A DNA stretch of 64,000 nt from Aphelenchoides besseyi (GCA_024699855.1 JAMPIQ010000003.1:2046001-2110000), one strand, 5' to 3'; positions 45,684-56,981 are shown, counted from the first letter of the stretch. Numbers and translations are program-made. Notes: generated from the sequence alone by a model not told the origin.

Positions 45684-46322
45684 TTAAAACTCACTAATTG
45701 AGACATGTAATGGATCAGCAAACTTAACGTGCGGTTTCTCAGTTTGACGACGCCAAAAAGCTGCCGAGTCAGCAAACGACTTCTGATGTCCATCCAACGA
45801 ACAGACTGGACGTGGATGAACAGAAGTTTGTTCAATTCGACGGCGATTAGTACGTGGGGCCCATTGTAAAACAACCGGTGGTTCTTTGGCGTCGATTGGA
45901 GTCGAACACTCGACGGTTTCTGGTGCGTCCTCCGTTTCAGTCGACGAGTTGTCAGTTTGATCCAATTCACGAATTCCATTGTCCTCATCAGACACCGGAA
46001 ATTCAACGTTCACTTCTGATTTGAACCAATCAATTTGTGGAGCATTGGTGATCATCAGTTGTGGCTGAAAACCGAGGTCCGTTAGATGGCTTTTATTTTC
46101 GGTCACCTGTGACATCATGTCAATCACGTACTCGCTCTTCTTTCCTTCAACTTCTTTTGAAACACACGAACATTCGTTCGAACAGACGACCACCGGGACA
46201 CGACCTTTGGTGGCGATTGAAGATGAGAAACGAGCAAGAAGTAACATGAAAACAACGAAGACGAATACAACCGCCAACAAAGTCAACACCAAGGCCGCTT
46301 CAGCATCAGTCAACGAAGACAT
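45684..46322 (-). CDS. Single-pass membrane protein with acidic cytoplasmic region, unrecognised
   Basis: A single exon of 212 residues. The N-terminus MSSLTDAEAAL runs into one strong membrane span (LVLTLLAVVFVFVVFMLLLA), then a short Cys-containing stretch (CSNECSC) and a long polar acidic tail (DNSSTETEDAPETVE) ending HVKFADPLHVSISEF. The tail contains WAPRTNRRRIEQ and other basic patches. The start at 46322 is chosen over an in-frame ATG at 46361 because it gives a short lumenal N-terminus. The long uninterrupted frame and acceptor-like sequence upstream make it a real gene; the function is unknown. Confidence 0.6.
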   Translation of the reverse strand: MSSLTDAEAALVLTLLAVVFVFVVFMLLLARFSSSIATKGRVPVVVCSNECSCVSKEVEGKKSEYVIDMMSQVTENKSHLTDLGFQPQLMITNAPQIDWFKSEVNVEFPVSDEDNGIRELDQTDNSSTETEDAPETVECSTPIDAKEPPVVLQWAPRTNRRRIEQTSVHPRPVCSLDGHQKSFADSAAFWRRQTEKPHVKFADPLHVSISEF

Positions 46323-46587
46323 CTCGTAAGGGGAGGACAAAACTAGTCGGCCAGTGAACACACACCAAGAAATGACAACTTTGTCGAACCTGTCATTTCA
46401 ATTGGGTTTATGCAAATCTGTTCGAACAGTGTGCAACCAAATGTTCGTACTTGATGACTACAAAAATGCGGAGTCGTGACCGTTGTGCTTTTGCTGTTAG
46501 TCGATTGTGCGAGTGAAATGCGGCGGGAGAACGGAAACAAACACAATCGCCGCATCTTTACATCCATCAAGCAAACTGAAAAGTTAC

Positions 46588-46798
46588 TTTGAAGCGCACG
46601 TTCTCTTCTGGAAACGTGGCTGCTCGTTTGATTTTGGCTGTGAAACACGACGACTCGGAACTCATCGAGTTCGCTTTGAAGTTCGTCAAACGCAGTGCGG
46701 AGAACTACAAGCTGGTCATGAGCTCGACGGAAATGGAAAATCTCTTGAACTCCAACGTCTCGTTGATGCAACGTGTCTATTCGGTTCTTAAATGTTGA
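46588..46798 (+). pseudogene. 3' fragment of the MATH-BTB gene (inverted partial copy)
   Basis: The sequence corresponds to the last exon of the MATH-BTB gene at 11670-13321, starting at LKRTFSS and running to the identical end RVYSVLKC and stop. There is one residue change (SSGNVAARL here, SSENVAARL there). No MATH or BTB core precedes it, so by itself it is not a functional gene. The similarity continues into the 3' flank and the neighbouring secreted-peptide gene. Confidence 0.88.
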
Positions 46799-47048
46799 TT
46801 GTTTCTGTAATAAACTTTGTTGACTGAATGCTTTGTGTACGTCTCTGTTCAATCTGTAAGCCCAGAAATAGGAAGTGACTGTAGCTTGTGATTGTTCTTG
46901 AAGATGCTTAAGATCCACAAGTCATTCGTATTGCTGGGAATACAAAGAAACATCTTTAATTGTGCTTTTCATTTATTGCGAGCAAACAAACACACAAGTT
47001 AATCCAATGAATTTATTTGTTCCTAATTTCGATTCAAAGAGAAAGTCC

Positions 47049-47327
47049 CTATCCAGAGCCTTCGACGTTGCTTGCTTGCTTTTCGAGCAATTCAATCAAT
47101 TGGTCGATAACTGAACTGACTTCCGCACCGCTTCCAACCACACCACTTGCCAATTCTCCCAGTCCACTGGCAACTTCTCCAACCTCACCAACCACGTTTC
47201 CAACATCAACGGGGGCGGAGACAACGAAGGTTGCCATCAACTAAAACAACAACGAATAACAGAACAGAAGACATGAACTCACGAATCCAACGACAAGAAG
47301 AACCGTAACCAATTGTTGAGTGAACAT
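47049..47327 (-). CDS. Small secreted peptide, paralogue of the one at 11142-11451
   Basis: Two exons. MFTQQLVTVLLVVGF, a ~43-nt intron, then LMATFVVSAPVDVGNVVGEV and VVGSGAEVSSVIDQLIELLE. It ends at EGSG because TCG of the paralogue is TAG here, removing five residues. The peptide has Gly/Val/Glu-rich character and no cysteine. The orientation relative to the neighbouring BTB fragment is the same as in the 11-kb locus, as expected for a duplicated block. A TATA-like TTTTATACTCC lies upstream on this strand. Confidence 0.72.
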
Positions 47328-47339
47328 TTTTTCGAAGGC

Positions 47340-48250
47340 AAAAGCTTTAATGAAGAATTGAACGACAGAGCTCGTTTTATACTCCAATTCTTACACCAAA
47401 TCGACCCACTTGAGCCCATTGACAATTCAGAAATCAACTGCTGACATCGAGTTCAATTTGGCTCCGAACATCTCTTCCACCTTCACATCTTTTGAACCGA
47501 AAACCATTGTGTTTGTTAATCCGATCAGCATATTCAATTACATAAAGTTCACGTGATTGACGAGAAAGGTCATTGCTGTTTCATTCTTGTTATCACACCT
47601 TCGCATTGAACTGAAAGTTTCAAACCCACGAAGTTTATTGTTTTCAATTCAAAGCTTCTAGGAAACAGGAGATGTGAGAACAGATCAGTCATCAGTTGAG
47701 ATTGTGGCAATTAAACTTTAATAATCGTATTTCTTGTGGAGTTACAATCTTCCTCTGTTTTAACAACCAAAGCTTCAAGCTGTTTAGACGATTCCATCAA
47801 CTTAGCAAAATTTGAATTCAATTGGTTAGACGTTTTAATAACAATAACAAAAAAGTGTTTTTATCACTTTAACCATGAATGCCATTAACTGACTGTCTCT
47901 AAACAACCTCTTTGCATTGGTTTATGTAAATGTGGTATTGTGTTTTAAATGTTAATTCACTTCTCCAATACAAGCAATTGGTCCAGGACAAAGTCGAAGA
48001 ACAATTTACAAGGTCGAATGGCTTTCAAATTTTGTCCTTAGAACTGCACAGTGAATGCGACCGGTTGTAATAAGTCAATAGCAATTAGCCACTTTTTTCG
48101 ATGTTTTCATAACAGAAAATTGAACTTTGATCAAACAAAGTGGACGGCAAGTTTATTCCAAAACACTGTGTGATTTCATTTAGTATTTAAAAGAGGCATC
48201 AAAATGAAATCGTTCTTGCAGTTTCGGTAATTTGCGATATTAGGGTTACC
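47340..48250. other. Intergenic region
   Basis: About 900 bp, AT-rich, without a supported gene or RNA. It contains the promoter of the secreted-peptide gene on its left side. Confidence 0.4.
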
Positions 48251-48264
48251 CTTCTGATGACAAG

Positions 48265-48720
48265 TATAAAAGCGCACCGATTTAAAAAGCATTCAAATTC
48301 GAGCGCTCCGCTGGCGAGCGGAAAAAAGGCGCCCGCCGTTCGGTTATTTGGGGGGCGAGAAGATCTTTCCAATTTCGTAGGGGAAGGGAAGAATCGGCGT
48401 TTGCTGAGAGGTCCCGTCGTGCTGCGTTTGAGGATGGCAGCCAATTGGAGAGCGCTGCTTTCGCGTGTGCAGAGATCTTTAGACCTGCCGACCGACTGCG
48501 CTCTCCGATCAAAGTGTCGGCGGTTGCAAGTGAAAGGACGACCGAGCGTGAGCTCGGTTCCGAGAAAGCAGTGAAACGAGTGCCGCGCGAAAGACCACGG
48601 GTCTTGCAGTGCGATGGTGTTGGTTCTGAGAGACGAGCAATTCGAACTCCCGGTGAGCAGAGGCGACGAATCGAATGCATTCGGTTTGTAAATAAAAATT
48701 TATATAACAATAAACAAAAC
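48265..48720 (+). other. GC-rich, hairpin-rich transcription-unit candidate
   Basis: A TATAAAAG box at 48265-48272 is followed, at a normal promoter distance, by ~390 bp much richer in G+C than its surroundings. An AT-rich end with AATAAA signals follows at 48690-48715. Several complementary arms can be seen: GCCGAC/GTCGGC (near 48487-48521), ACCGAG/CTCGGT (48541-48558), and AAGACC/GGTCTT (48591-48605). Frames on both strands stay open because of composition: 105 and 93 residues on plus, 146 on minus, all Arg/Ser-rich. It could be a structured RNA, a small Arg-rich protein gene, or foreign DNA. I cannot match it to U-RNAs, SRP, RNase P/MRP or rRNA. Confidence 0.4.
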
Positions 48721-48728
48721 AATTAAAA

Positions 48729-49291
48729 TTAACAATAAAATTTGCGATACTCGTTAAATATTTTCTTGATCACTGGGGCCGGCGATGCTCTCTTCTGTCG
48801 AGCCACGTCCAGATGGTTGGCAACCATTTCCATTAGGTCGGTATTCTGCTTGTCTGGCGTCCAGTCGTGTTTGTGCAGCAAAAGTTGGTTGCGCGTGCTG
48901 TGTCCTTCGTCTGAGATGAAAGCATACGTATATTCGTAATTAATGCGTTTCATCAGTTCGTCGATAGGTGGTAGATCCCGTTCGTGGTAGGCGTCGTGAT
49001 CAGCACGTCGGGTCTTCTGATGTTTCGCGCATAAGAGATGCGCTTCAGGGGACGTTTGTCGGACCAACTGGTAGAATTCTATCAGTGTTGTGGTTTCATC
49101 GCACTGGTTCCACAACCATCCAGTCCTTTCCACAGGATGTTGACAAATCTCCAAAACGGTCTTTGAAAAGACAGAGCCGCTGTTGTTTACGATTGTATTT
49201 GCTGAAATTAAATTGAAACAGTTAGTAAACAAAATCAGAAAACTTACATGTCGAAGAATGTTTCAAAATCCTTAATCCCGAATTTGGCCAT
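48729..49291 (-). CDS. Unrecognised protein gene with an unresolved frame break
   Basis: Exon 1 (MAKFGIKDFETFFD) is followed by a good GT-AG intron (about 49206-49246). The C-terminal frame is long and looks coding: VLEICQHPVERTGWLW, EFYQLVRQTSPEAHLLCAKH, DELMKRINYEYTYAFISDEG, NHLDVARQKRASPAP and IKKIFNEYRKFYC. The frame coming out of exon 1 (KYNRKQQRLCLFKDRFGD) is not the frame of the rest, so one base appears to be gained or lost within about 49130-49200. It has a KYNRKQQRLCLF/IKKIFNEYRKF basic helix character but no domain I know. Confidence 0.4.
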
Positions 49292-49294
49292 TAT

Positions 49295-49885
49295 ATCGTA
49301 TCCGGAAGACGTGATTTCGATAGACAATATCACTAAACAACTGACAGTCATTCGAATCACGGCCTTCGACCATTGTTGTCAGTTGATGTCATAAAATTCG
49401 ATTAAAACTTCGAGTCATTATGACCACAAGAAAGCTTTGGTAGCCGGTTTGGTGATAACGTAACAGTTGATTGAGCAGCTTGTTTTCATACCGCGAGTCA
49501 TCTTTGTTAGTTGAATTGTTTCAGTGGCATATTTGGTGTTTTCTGTGAGTTGATTGCTTGTTGTGCACAATTTGATTGCTATGTTGTGTTGATTTACGTG
49601 ACCTTCTAACTGCTCAATTCCATCCGTTCAAATCGTTCTCTGAGGGTTGGTTGTTTTGACTAGATAAAGTTGCGTGGCTTTTGATGATTAATGCCGTTAG
49701 CGTTGAACAGTGTAAGATCGATCCAAAAGCACATTACATCAAACTGATAACAATTGGGAAAAAATTGATCGTTTGATTAGTGCTATACGAATTTGCATAA
49801 TTCCCACAATAAGCTTTGAAACTTCGTTTTTCGCCATTCGAGCCAAGTTCTATTGTGCTCTCAGGGTGCTTTCTTTCGCTGTGAT
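49295..49885. other. Intergenic region between divergent genes
   Basis: About 590 bp that must hold the promoters of the minus-strand gene ending at 48729 and the plus-strand gene starting at 49890. No motif stands out. Confidence 0.4.
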
Positions 49886-49889
49886 TACG

Positions 49890-50547
49890 ATGCTCCGCTT
49901 TTTGATTTGGCTCCTGGTCATCTCTGGGTCGATTGGACAAGCACAGAAGTGTATTGAGGGCCGGTAAGTCGAGGAGAATGTGGAGAAAATGATTGGTTGA
50001 TTTCAGCAACATCACTGGTCACTGTTCGAAATTTCAAGTGGCGGTCAAGAGCAGCCGTCCAGAGGTTAAAGCAAAGTTGTTCATTGCATCAGGAAAGGGC
50101 GAGTTCAAGTAAGTTGATGTTTGCTATTAAATATTGAACTGTTCTAGTGGCTCGATAACGATCGGTAAATGCACGATCGCTGGCTCTTTTTTCCAGTCAG
50201 CCAAGTTTTTAAATCAGGTATCTTCATGCAAAATTGAGTTTACAATCGGTTTTTAGGCAGTGGAAGTTCTTTCTCGTCGCCGATTGAAATCGTTGAATCG
50301 CAATACAACATGACGATGGAAGGAAAAAGGCGGAAAACCACAACCCGTGTGCTCGACCGCTCCGTTTACTGGGACTGATGGAAAAGTGCCACGGTTGTTG
50401 GCCTTAAGATCAACAAAAAGATGGGAGCTTATTTGGTTCTGGTGAGATTCCTTTGACTATTTTCATTCCACGTTTGTATTTCAGGACAGTTCGATCGACT
50501 TCGTCAAGACCGATAAACAAAAGGACGATGGTCCGAATATTGATTGA
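49890..50547 (+). CDS. Secreted or type I membrane protein ectodomain, frame disrupted
   Basis: A signal peptide (MLRFLIWLLVISGSIGQA) is followed by CIEGR, NITGHCSKFQVAVKSSRP, KLFIASGKGEF, SITIGKCTIAGSFFQ, GGKPQPVCSTAPFTGTDGKV, ATVVGLKINKKMGAYLVL and DSSIDFVKTDKQKDD. The pieces are clearly protein-coding with normal short introns. Two things interrupt them: a TGA near 50310 and a one-base shift near 50382, between DGKV and ATVVG. An in-frame TGA at 50545-50547 then separates this part from the membrane-anchored ORF at 50584 in the same frame. Together they would form a signal peptide, ectodomain, membrane span and tail. Function unknown. Confidence 0.45.
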
Positions 50548-50583
50548 TTTGCGGAATCGTGGATGGTGTTGTGCTGTGAGTTC

Positions 50584-51402
50584 ATGTCCTCCTATATTCT
50601 TAGTTTTTTCAGCATTTTTATTGCTTTGGCGTTGTTCATTAGTGGTTGCTGCCGTAGGTGCAAGGAGGTTAGTTTTCAATCGTTCATTCATCCAATTCAC
50701 TTTCAGGACAAAAAGAAAGATGCGAATGACAAGAAGGAGGATTCGAAGATCAAAAAGACGTCGCAAAAGAAATCGGTGACTGGAAAGTCGACTCGTCCGA
50801 CTCCAGTTCCGATGACACAACCGAAAGCCTCGATGGAGTGGACTGCAAAGGACGACACAATGCGCACTGCTGAGGGAACTACCAGCCAATCAAATCTCGA
50901 TTCAATGTGAGTTTTGCATTCGGACATCAGCACCTGAAGACCTTGTTTCTAGTGGTGCGGACAGGGCTGGTTTGATCGTTCAAAACATGAAGAAACGTTC
51001 CGATAAAGAACATGAAAGGGCGGTCGGACGAATCCAAGAAGCATCTCAACGTCGAGTGACTGCCAAGGCCGATCCGTTCATCGGAGACTTGAAGGCTGAG
51101 ACCAAGAAGTTGGAAGAGCAGCTTCGGCATTGGAAAGTCAAGATGTCAAGGACGAAGCGGCTATTGCGGAAACAAAATCCAAAATTGCGGAGTACAAGCA
51201 ACGCAAAGCCAAATTAGGCCAAGACACTCTCCGCGGCGCGAACGTTGTTGCTACCGCATCGACTCAAGCATCGGCCTCCACTGCTCGTTCAACTGTCACA
51301 GCTGTTCAACCGTCTGAGTCGAACACCACTGCCAACAACACCACTGCCAACAACACCACCAACGATGTGACGAGCAAAGAAACAACCGAGAACAAGATCT
51401 GA
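50584..51402 (+). CDS. Membrane-anchored coiled-coil protein (possibly the 3' part of the preceding gene)
   Basis: Three exons: a membrane span (SYILSFFSIFIALALFISG) with a palmitoylation-type CCRRCKE just inside, a very basic juxtamembrane region (DKKKDANDKKEDSKIKK), a Ser/Thr/Pro-rich stretch and a coiled coil (DLKAETKKLEEQLR ... AAIAETKSKIAEYKQRKAKL). The C-terminus is Ser/Thr/Ala-rich with the tandem NTTANNTTANNTTND repeat (51330-51365). The coil is broken by a one-base loss near 51129 (between QLR and LESQDVKDE). It has no signal peptide of its own but is in the same frame as the signal-peptide gene ending 36 nt upstream. Confidence 0.5.
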
Positions 51403-51409
51403 TTTATGT

Positions 51410-53850
51410 CAGTTCGCTCAATGAACTTGTGCTCATGACTCAATATGTCCGTTTATCAGAAATTCAGAGTATTAACAAGATGCTCATCGTTCGATTTAGA
51501 CTGCCGCATTCGTTACCTTATCAATATCAGGAAGGTACTTTTGGAACGAAATAGTGGAATCATCAATAGAGAACTTCACGCAGTATTTGTACTGAATTAG
51601 GGGGCCAAGAACATATGGCACGGCAGCATAGTCATTAGAGTTACCCTTTGTTCTATGAAAAAGTCATCAGCACTAACCAAGTGAGTATAGTTATCCACAG
51701 CAAACTTTGTTATTAATGCAACTGACCGTCCAAGTGCTTTCACTCATTTGAACTTATTGAGCAAAAGTATTAGAAATTCTGTGGATAAAACGTGATTAAA
51801 ACAATGTCCAACTCTCAAATAAAGTCTTCAGATTGGTGATTGACACTCATATTCCAAACTCCGAGGTTTAAAAGTCAAAATTTATTGAATAATGATTATA
51901 CGATAAAAAAAGTAGAAGTTGTGAATGACCCGTTTAACAGTTCAAATCAAATTCACAAACAAACATTAATATCGCAGAAAATTATCGGATTGCACGTTCA
52001 AACGAACGGAAAGAAAGAACACGGTGAATAGCACGATTATTGAATCCAACATAAAACCCAATAGAAAACGAAAAGCTCCAAATCTTGTGCGTCGATGTAA
52101 ATCGTCAATCGAATGGCTGTGAAAGACATCCAAGTTAGAATACTGACACAGCCGTTCAAATTAATCGGAAATAAGACTCTAAGCGTGTGATTCAACATCT
52201 GACATCACAACTCGTCCACTAGTGCAGTAGTTGCTTCATAGTCCAACTGAGTATTCGACATAACAGCTCAAATAAGCACATCTGACTTCTAACATTTCCT
52301 GGTCAAATAACACGATTCGCGTCGAATTACGAATACGTCGCAGACAAACCGTCGAGCATCCAACACTCCAAAATATGTTTGTCTTGAGAAATTTGAGTGT
52401 GGCTCGGTAGTTGATGAGTAACCGTGACTAGAAAACACAAAAAAGCGTCATAAACGTTTTTGTTTAACATTTTGTGCTTTTAATTAAAATTCTTGTTATG
52501 TACTAAAATAAAATTTACAATCGAACCTTCAAGAATCGATGGTATTACAAGAATTAGGAAAGAAGCTGGTCGTCTAACAGAAACGATCAAAAATCTGTGA
52601 ACTCAAGAGCTATCAGGTTGTTGCTTCTTGTTGTAGTACAAATTATACACCAGAAAGATTTTGTTAATTGAAGTTTCTTGTTCTTCACTTCAGCTTATGA
52701 TGCATTTGAATCAAACGGTTTTATTGATTAAATGCAAAACACTAATTACGAATAACTCAAAAGGAAACCATTTGTTGCAAAGCTCAGATAAGATCAAAAA
52801 TCTGAGGTCTATAGTTCACCTAGCCACTGTTTGTTGAGTAAATTTCTATACAAAGCAGAATTTTGAACTAAAAAACAGTCAGACGATTGAAAAACTGCGG
52901 CACTGCAGGTGCGAGTCAACGGACGGTAATCCACTTAAAGACGCGCGTCGTTGAATCGGATGAATATCACCGAAGATTTTGAACTAACGGACCGATCAAA
53001 TGGGCAGACAAACCATAAGCCGAAGATTACGGACGAGCGTCAAGGTTATGAGTCGTTCGACTGAGTCGGGGGTTTGAAATCCGCTCGGATTGTGAGGTTA
53101 AGACGGAAACCAATGTGAGAAAATGGAGCAATAAACTTTTGTCAGTGATCTCGGAAGATCGAAAATATGGTGAAATGATTTTGATGAACTCAACGATTTG
53201 TGCCAATTGCATAGTTTCATGTGCAATCCGTAGGTCGATCAACACGAGTGTACTTTCACTTTGTTCGTGTACTGTTCGTTTAAAACGCGTTTTTTTGTTG
53301 TATACTCACTTCCGTACGGTCTCTTGAATTGCTGCCCGCTGTTAATGCGCATAATTTGGTCAATGAGTTGGAGCTTGAATTCGATTGAATGTCCTTAAAG
53401 CTACTCAAAAATGTTGAAATGTTGCTCACATTCGTAGGCTACACAAAGTTTACGTTACACCAACTACGACGAGAGGAGTAAATGTCGCGAATCGATTTCA
53501 CGCGAAGCTCGTAAATTAAAACTCCCGCAAAACAATCGACGGATCTCGTTTTCAACGGATCGTAAAATTTTCATACACGAACGAGTGTGTCCGGAAAGAG
53601 GAGGAATCGCGATGATCAACCGAATGCTCATCACCCCTTAAACGACTGCGTATCAAAAAGATGATCGAAAAAAAAACTAAATAACTGGAGTAATAAAACC
53701 AACTAGAAAAAGGTTCTTGAACTCCCAGAATGTTCAACTGAACTTTGCTGGTGATTCCACTTCAGGAAACTTCCAACACTCAGATATCCGATTCGATCAA
53801 TCGACTACATTCGGAAGATCAGCTTGGTATTCACGTGTTGATTGCCAAAT
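51410..53850. other. Gene-poor 2.4-kb region containing the second 275-bp repeat
   Basis: Apart from the repeat at 52162-52436 I find no gene. Short frames at 51840-52031, 53115-53327 (plus) and 53027-53245 (minus) lack domains. A tRNA-like GGGTTTGAAATCC at about 53071 has no matching A box or cloverleaf. Confidence 0.4.
52162..52436 (+). repeat. 275-bp direct repeat, copy 2 (duplicated IR promoter and start)
   Basis: Same sequence and orientation as 44770-45044, with one apparent difference. The minus-strand ATG of the IR gene is at 52198 in this copy, and the coding sequence is lost after about 37 nt, where similarity ends. It is thus a promoter without its gene. Confidence 0.9.
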
Positions 53851-53858
53851 GAACAAAA

Positions 53859-56558
53859 ATGAAATGGATTGGTGGTGCACGGACTGAAATTCGACTGTTT
53901 TTCTTCTACCTTTTGATCTCAAGTCAATTCCCAGAAATTCGAAGTGAGTGCTTTCACTGTTTAGTTGTTTAATTTCGATTTAGCTGCGATGTCAACAGTC
54001 AAGCAGGAATACGAAGTACATCCGGAGAACATTGGAATTTTGTATCATCGCGCTTCTTCGAACACTCTTCTTTATGTGAGTTCGATTTGAGTAGAGTTGC
54101 TGTATTTTTAGTTTAGAGTAAAGCTAAACGTGAATTGGGGAAGTTGCCTAAAAGTGAAAAAGTCATCTTTGATGGATGTTGGGAAAACGGCAGAAATGTT
54201 CTCCAATTGGCCAAATGCGTGGCTGCTGTTTTAGATGCTCGAGATCGAATCGAAATCTACCAGCCGACTCCAGTGGTGGACCCACAATGTGCAACTGATT
54301 ATACGGAAAGTGGATGGCTAATGGGAATATTTCAAGCGGTCAGACAAAAGTTTCTAAATTGCACTCAAACATCGACGGACGAACGCTTGCTTCCATCGCT
54401 CAATCAAACTATTTTATCCAATTTTCTACCGATCTCAACAAACAACTCCAACACTTCAACTACGATTCTCCCGTTACTCAAGCATTCTGACTTCACAGTA
54501 CCGCATTCAACACCCAATCATTCTACTATTGAACTAAAGAAACCAAGAACACCGCTACCTATTCGTCGACTCAGTCCCATCCACAAACTAATTGGAATCA
54601 AAAAGATTTCTGCTCGTTCTAAACGAAGTGTTGCTGACATTTCACCGCGTTGTAACGTCTCAGCTAACGTGCAAACACTTCGCGATCTTCAACGACAATT
54701 TGACAAAATGAATCACGTTGTTCGTTATCTCTACAACGTGACAAAATCAAATCAGAAGTGAGTTTCTATTCATCCTTTTATCGTAGCGATATCGTTTAGG
54801 TTTCTGGAAGAAGTGGACTTGAAAATTGATTTTCGACACCGTCCAACCGGAACCAACTCTCCATTGGCAAAAGCTCGTGAATTCGCTGAAGAGCTCGAAA
54901 TGTACGACGACAAAAGTGTCGTCAGCATCTTGAGTCCTAAACTTCTGAATCTTCTTAAAACTCAACCCGACGATCCCGACTCAAAGCGATGGCTCTCGCC
55001 GAACATGTTGAGTTTCTCGGACGAAGGAATGTTGCCGTTGCCTCGACTGCTGCAGGTCTGCAACCAGTAGTTGATTATAGCAACCGATTTCAGCTCTCAA
55101 CGTCCAGTCACTGCGAAACAATGGCCTGGTTGGATCTGCTGATGGACTTGACTGGAGCCAAACGAATGTTCGATCACATCGACAGCATGTTCGGGCCGTT
55201 TATGAAAGAAATGGAGCACAAAATGTATCCACGAGTTCAAGAGGTTCAGAAACATGATGAAAAATTCGACAATCTTCATATTCTCACAAGTTCAGATCAG
55301 CAAAAAGAGTTAGATGCTTTTGGATACGTTAAAATGAATCAGGAACAAATGAGACTTGCCTACGGACCAAGAGGTAAATCAAATCGAGTTTGAAAACAAT
55401 TCTTTTGCAGGGTTGATTCAAGACCATGGAATCCCTGATTTTTCACACAGCATCGATCCGGAACAAGTTTTCGAAGAAGACATACGGGAATTAGCCAAAA
55501 TGTCTGAGAGTGATTTGATGCGTGCTCAAGCCAAATATCAACGACAACTTCAGGCTCAAAACAGTAAGGGTTTACTTATGTCAATAAACATCGTCGGAAT
55601 ATTTAGAGCGAGCAAAACGCCAAGCTAAAAGTTTGCTGGACATTCTTTTGCCAATGACCAACCAAACGCAAGTTTTTGGGTATCGCGTGTTGAATCCGTT
55701 CGCTTTTCAAAATCGTATTCGAAATGCCAACATAATGGGACCGTATATCAGTAAGAAAAAAACGAAATAATAGTAATCCGTTTCAAAGTAAGTCCCTACG
55801 CTTTCTATCTTCAAGTTGTCTCTCCGACCATTTTGCACGTGAGTTCGAAAACTGTTGATGTTTTTTGACTTCAAATTACAGATGGATCTGATCAGTCCGA
55901 GAACGTTTATTGCAAGCATATTTTCGCCGGTAGTCCTGACAGCACGGTAATTTTCACTGATCATTGATTACCTGAAATTGTTCAGTATTTTGGCGCCTTC
56001 GGCTTTCCGTCTTATGCTGTGAGTTTCTATTCTTAATTGAAATTTGGATATGTTTTCAGTTTATCTCCATTGGTTATGACTCTATGGCTAATGGTTCCTG
56101 AGGCGTTTATTCTTCGTGTAAGTTTGACGAATTCAGAGAATAGACCTGTGATTAGGTGTTGTCTCCGAAAGCAGCCGATGCACGTATCATGGCTCCGGAA
56201 TCATTCTCAATGGTCGTTTTGGGTCCCGGTATGATAAATTTGAGTGTTCGACAAATAATCCAAATATTTAGCTGCTGGAGTTGCGCGTGTACTTTCACCT
56301 CACGCCTTTTGGGTGATCGGTAAGTCAACGGATTGCTATTGATCTTAACTTCCACTTTTCCTGCACTATTCTATTGTTTTAGTTCTTAGTCCATCTTTTG
56401 GCACATATCAGTTATTCAGTGGTAATCGTTACGTAATCCAGGTGCACATTCTTTAGTTGATAGCATCACACAACTAACTTTAGGTTTTGAGTCCCGGTAT
56501 ACTCGGTGTTGATAGTCGGCCTTTGCTTAGGGAACCAGTTGAAGTTAGAAGAGGTTGA
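53859..56558 (+). CDS. MLT-10-like (DUF644 plus LSP-repeat) protein, tandem copy 1
   Basis: About fifteen exons. A signal-anchor start (LFFFYLLISSQFPE) is followed by a conserved N-terminal region (GILYHRASSNTLLY, KSEKVIFDGCWENGRNVLQL), a variable Ser/Thr/Pro linker, a furin-like site (SKRSVADISPRC) and the DUF644-like core SILSPKLLNL ... RWLSPNMLSFSDEG. The C-terminal third is a run of ~12-residue units built on LSP/APxxF/P (SPYAFYLQVVSPTILH, SPRTFIASIFSP, LAPSAFRLM, LSPLVMTLWL, LSPHAFWVIVLSP), almost one unit per exon. In C. elegans MLT-10 and its relatives are secreted cuticle proteins needed for moulting (family knowledge). A 296-bp tract is identical to the next gene. Confidence 0.8.
54964..55259 (+). 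repeat. 296-bp tract identical to 58205-58500 (MLT-10-like pair, copy 1)
   Basis: Base-for-base identical, including the 38-nt intron, to the corresponding part of the second gene, while sequences on both sides differ at many positions. It covers WLSPNMLSFSDEG through EVQKHD. Confidence 0.93.
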
Positions 56559-56981
56559 ACACATCTACTGCTCGGTGTTAATAATACGCAGTTATTAAAT
56601 TTTAATAAACGTCTCTTACATTCAACGGTAAATGTCAAAGCTCGTACTCATTGACAGCGCGCGAAATTTCACGAGAAAATTTTGAGTCTTGTAACAACGT
56701 TCATCCCTTATTGCGCATCTCTACGGCTAATAAGCAGGAAGATCGTCCTTGAGTAAATACCAGAAAATGTCGTAATCGAAATTTGCTTGACCTTATTCTT
56801 TTCAACTTTGCGCCAACGCTGTTAAAACGACAGCTACTAAGCAAACAAAATGACAAGCACAGCGTCAACGATATTTGAACGCACAAATGAAGGCAATCCA
56901 GATAACCGTACGGAAATTGAGTGTTTTACTTTCGCGTGTTTACATCTCTTATTAGAGTTCAACACCATAGCAAGCGGTAAA

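Noticed and set aside
48640..48665. B-box-like AATTCGAACTCCC inside the GC-rich unit
   Set aside because: Missing the G-G-T-T-C core and an A box; not a tRNA.
51330..51365. CRISPR-like short tandem repeat
   Set aside because: It is a coding microrepeat (NTTAN units) in the tail of a protein; there are no spacers, and this is a nuclear animal genome.
53060..53090. tRNA-like B box (GGGTTTGAAATCC)
   Set aside because: No A box at the right distance and no cloverleaf arms can be paired.
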